Positions 61,050 to 64,000 of a DNA stretch of 64,000 nucleotides are shown here, in pieces. A program made the translations under genes and the position numbers. Source of the stretch: Eutrigla gurnardus (Eukaryota > Chordata > Actinopteri > Perciformes > Triglidae); NCBI GenBank assembly GCA_963514095.1, contig OY741267.1, positions 26,286,014 through 26,350,013 of the forward strand, in the 5' to 3' direction. A model generated the notes under the pieces. The model ran no database searches. It was not told the origin of the DNA and saw only the letters and a list, made by a program, of their open reading frames with translations. How positions within the stretch are numbered: position 1 is the first letter of the stretch; every line of letters starts with the position of its first letter.

Positions 61050-61577
61050 AGTATTTTTGTTGTGAATCATTAGAACCAAGAGTAAAAGCAAACATGTTTC
61101 TTATCAGCCTGCAGCCGTCTGCAAATGTTGTGGACTGGACTCAAACTAGTGAGCAGGAAGTGCCATGTGAGTTCAGCAATAACATTTTAATATTAATATT
61201 AAAAGCCTCTCCCGTGTATAAAAAAAAAAATCACATTTTCGATTTACTTTGTTCTTCGTTTGGATCGGCCTTTCTTTTGTATATTTGTTTTTTTATCCGG
61301 ATGACTCGAGCTTTCTAACAAACTGTAATTAAACCTGCATCCGTGATGCACTGAGAACATTGTATGACATCAACAAATAACCATTGAGCAAACCTCTGCT
61401 GTTTTGCAGTTCAGTGGATGGACAGCGCCACCTGGTGGCCTATCGCTCCAGAGCAGCAGCTGAAGATGAAGATGAGGAGGAGGTGGAGGCTTGCTGTTGC
61501 AACGCTGACACTGAACCATCGGACTTGTTTCACCTCTGGAGGACCTGAGACGGGGTGGGTCCCTCTACCGGAGACAA
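61050..61577 (+). CDS. Two exon-like open segments with matching phases (unassigned)
   Basis: Segment A, 61050-61166 (117 nt), follows ttgttgttgttgcag and ends CCAT|GTGAGT. Segment B, 61410-61577 (168 nt), follows ctgttttgcag and ends ACAA|GTAAGA. Joined, they stay open: NVVDWTQTSEQEVP continues into FQWMDSATWWPIAPEQQ. The spacing of tryptophans resembles a WWE-type module, but this is impression only. Segment B also carries a CTCF-like motif, so conservation there could be non-coding. No start codon exon or 3' exon was found. Weak prediction. Confidence 0.25.
61424..61440 (-). promoter_or_regulatory. CTCF-like site, minus orientation
   Basis: The reverse complement reads GGCCACCAGGTGGCGCT, one base away from the classical CTCF core GGCCACCAGGGGGCGCT. 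Confidence 0.5.
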
Positions 61578-62242
61578 GTAAGACCAAAAACACAAGTTTT
61601 CAGTTGAGGGAAAAAAAGAAAGTTGGGTAAATGTTTGACGTCCGTATTATAATATTAAACAATTATCTATAAATACAAAGTAGGAAGTTGCATATACAAT
61701 AATGCAATTTAATGAACATTGATCATTTTCAATTTTGAAAAAAAGCACTTTCATAAAATAATCTCAACTCAAATTCAATTTGATGTCTACTTCTGGCTTT
61801 TAACCGCGTCTCTGAGTCTTCGTCAGTGGTCGAAGTTTACTCCGTTGTCATGGCGATGGACTGATGTTTAACCAGATGTGAGCAGAGAGCAAGTGGTTAC
61901 AGTTTCCAGAGAGTTGGCTCACAATAAAAAGAGTGGAGGTCTGTTCATTTTAGATCACATCTTAACCAAAGTACATGTTGCGTCCCTGGTGGATGATGAA
62001 TTTACAGCCCATGTGAAGTGACTGAAAAAAAAAATATTTGTCAAGTTTTCACATCTTAGTCATGGTCACATTTGGCTGAAGGCACCGTGCAAGCTGTTGC
62101 ACCAGTCTGTCGGGAGCTTTTCCGTGAAAATAAGTGATAACACGCATCAGTGACCTGTTCTTAAACAGGAAGGTGTGGAATCTTTTATTTCGGTTTGTTT
62201 CCATGTTTATACATTTTAATATACTCTTAAAATACAAGATTA

Positions 62243-62246
<4 letters not shown>

Positions 62247-62286
<40 letters not shown>
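62247..62286. repeat. (TA)n microsatellite
   Basis: About 20 copies of TA followed by tgtatgtgtg. Confidence 0.96.
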
Positions 62287-62289
<3 letters not shown>

Positions 62290-62294
<5 letters not shown>

Positions 62295-64000
62295 ATGTAT
62301 GTGTGTGTGTGTGTCCCTGGTAGACACAAAGTCATAGAAACAGCAATGTATGAAAATTATTAGAGTACAGGAGTGTTTTGCATTTTTCTCATCCCAGAAT
62401 TATATTATTATTATTATTTCACCCTGCCCTTGTGAGAATTAATTAAATAATACATTGTAATGTTATGCACCACAGTGGGAAAAAAAGTTTGTTTTTTAAG
62501 AAAACGAGTAAATGCTAATCCTTCAGCTGGTTCTCAATGTATCTTCATCCAAAACCTTCCTTTACCTGCATCATGCCAGAAAGCAGAACAGCAAAATAAA
62601 TATGTCTGAGAATATTTAAACATTTATAAATGAATTGAAGGAATTTTAATATTTTATTTCTTGTGCCTAATTTAATAGATTTGAACGGTGTCAGTGGCTG
62701 TTTACATTAAAAAAAGACAATAAAACCACAACACAAAGCTGAAATATTGATCCGTGTGGTTTTGAACCCCTCCCTAACCCGCGGTAATGTGCTGGACTCG
62801 CTGATACTGTGGGAATCTGATCTGATGTTTTATCACGTCAATACGTAGACGCTTGTCATTTCCGAATACACCTGAAGTGACACGAAGGACTTTTTACTCA
62901 TGAAGTCGTTCCCCGTCTCACCTTATCGTACGTTTTATCCTGATGCAGACAAACACACGAGTGACTTGGTGAGAAAGGATTTCTCCCGGGGGAAAGAGAG
63001 ATCAGAGGAACGGTACGGGGTTTCCCCGACAATGAGAACAATGATTGGACGCAGGAAACGTCTCCTGCTTGACCATGATTCGTTTTTTTAGTGCGACCCC
63101 CTCGGTGTGTTTAACACATGGGCAGACTGTAAACCTATATGAGACAGGAAGTCAAGAGTTAATCTAGAAAAACTAGAAGAAGGGTGATTCATTGACAAGT
63201 TAATCACTGTTTTTTTGTTTTTGATTGCATCATTTAAATGCAATTGTTCTCAGTTTTGCTATAATAACTTAATGGATACAATCGTGTTTAACTGCTGATT
63301 CACTCAACTATAAGTCCATACCTTCGCGCTCATGCCAGGAAGTCATTTATTCCTGATTTTTTAATAATAGGAACATTGGGGAAACATGGACTCGACCAAA
63401 GAACCAAACCTTTTAATCGATTTAATCAACATGTATCTTTGCTTTCCCCCCCCAACGGATGCAGTGATCTGATCTGTGATCTGTGATCTGATACTGACCT
63501 GGTGACCTGGAGCAGGTGTTAAGTACGCTTTCTTCATCAATGCCATTATGTTTACACAGTTGCAGCTTTTCCTGCCCTTGAAATCCCGGCCACATGTTGC
63601 CTTACATAGAAATTGGATTGTACTTTACATTGACAGACACCTTTTGTTGACTTCTTTTCCTTTTTAAATGGCTGAAAAGATCAAGTACAAACCACTAATT
63701 GTTGTTATCCAGACATGCTATAAATAATATTGTTCGACATTCTCTAACAATATGGATCGTTTTCACCGCGCGGCTCTTAATCAGAGATAAAACATGCAGC
63801 ATTAATGCAGTGTCGAGCTTTCTTTGTTGTGGATGATTACTTTTCTATTCCAGCAGAGGGCAGCAGATACCAGCGCAGGACCTTGTCTGTGATATTACAT
63901 GTCTAACCTCATGTGATGTAAAAGCAAACTGGTCTGTCAAAATCCATTAGATATAGAGTATTAGTACTAGAGTGATAGGGAGTGAGCCGGGCACAGTGGT
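62290..64000. other. Right end of the window, no gene seen
   Basis: AT-rich DNA with short frames only. A small duplication 'tgatctgtgatctgtgatct' occurs at about 63469-63490. A gene starting beyond the window edge cannot be excluded. Confidence 0.55.

Overview
This is vertebrate nuclear DNA, almost certainly from a teleost fish. Coding exons are short and split by GT-AG introns. There are many long (CA)n, (TG)n, (TA)n and (CT)n microsatellites and poly-G/C tracts. Three eukaryotic tRNA genes lack an encoded CCA end, teleost-type interspersed repeats are present, and the recognisable proteins match vertebrate families. One 200-base run of N (15956-16155) marks an assembly gap.

Layout. (1) 0.7-2.2 kb, minus strand: start of a small gene with a signal peptide; its place just downstream of gigyf2 on the same strand is that of mammalian SNORC, but the identity is unproven. 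(2) 2.9-15.8 kb, minus strand: complete gigyf2 (28 coding exons reconstructed, 1,337 codons plus stop, every splice phase consistent), with a CpG-rich promoter region and a CT-repeat/gap at its 5' end. (3) 16.4-17.9 kb: three tRNA genes (Trp-CCA, Ile-AAT, Gly-TCC). (4) 18.1-18.5 kb: 3' end of a LINE. (5) 20.2-26.2 kb, plus strand: kncn (kinocilin), five coding exons; its last intron carries a 2-kb minisatellite that grew out of an interspersed repeat. (6) 27.8-31.0 kb, plus strand: tmem275, one coding exon. (7) 31-56 kb: a gene-poor stretch with microsatellites, MITE-like elements, a 10-bp minisatellite, one TATA-type orphan promoter candidate and one exon-like segment. (8) 56.7-59.4 kb, minus strand: complete glul (glutamine synthetase, 371 aa, six coding exons) with a TATA/CCAAT promoter. 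(9) 59.5-64 kb: repeats and a pair of exon-like segments at 61.05-61.58 kb.

The genes do not form a pathway. gigyf2 acts in translational repression, kncn and tmem275 are small membrane proteins that are also neighbours in mammals, and glul makes glutamine from glutamate and ammonia. From memory, the human counterparts lie at three separate places (GIGYF2 2q37, KNCN/TMEM275 1p33, GLUL 1q25), so this linkage is a fish arrangement. No bacterial-type system, CRISPR array or phage feature is present. The less explained items are the minisatellite birth inside kncn, the orphan promoter and unassigned exon-like segments, and a possible convergent CTCF pair bracketing the gene-poor block and glul.
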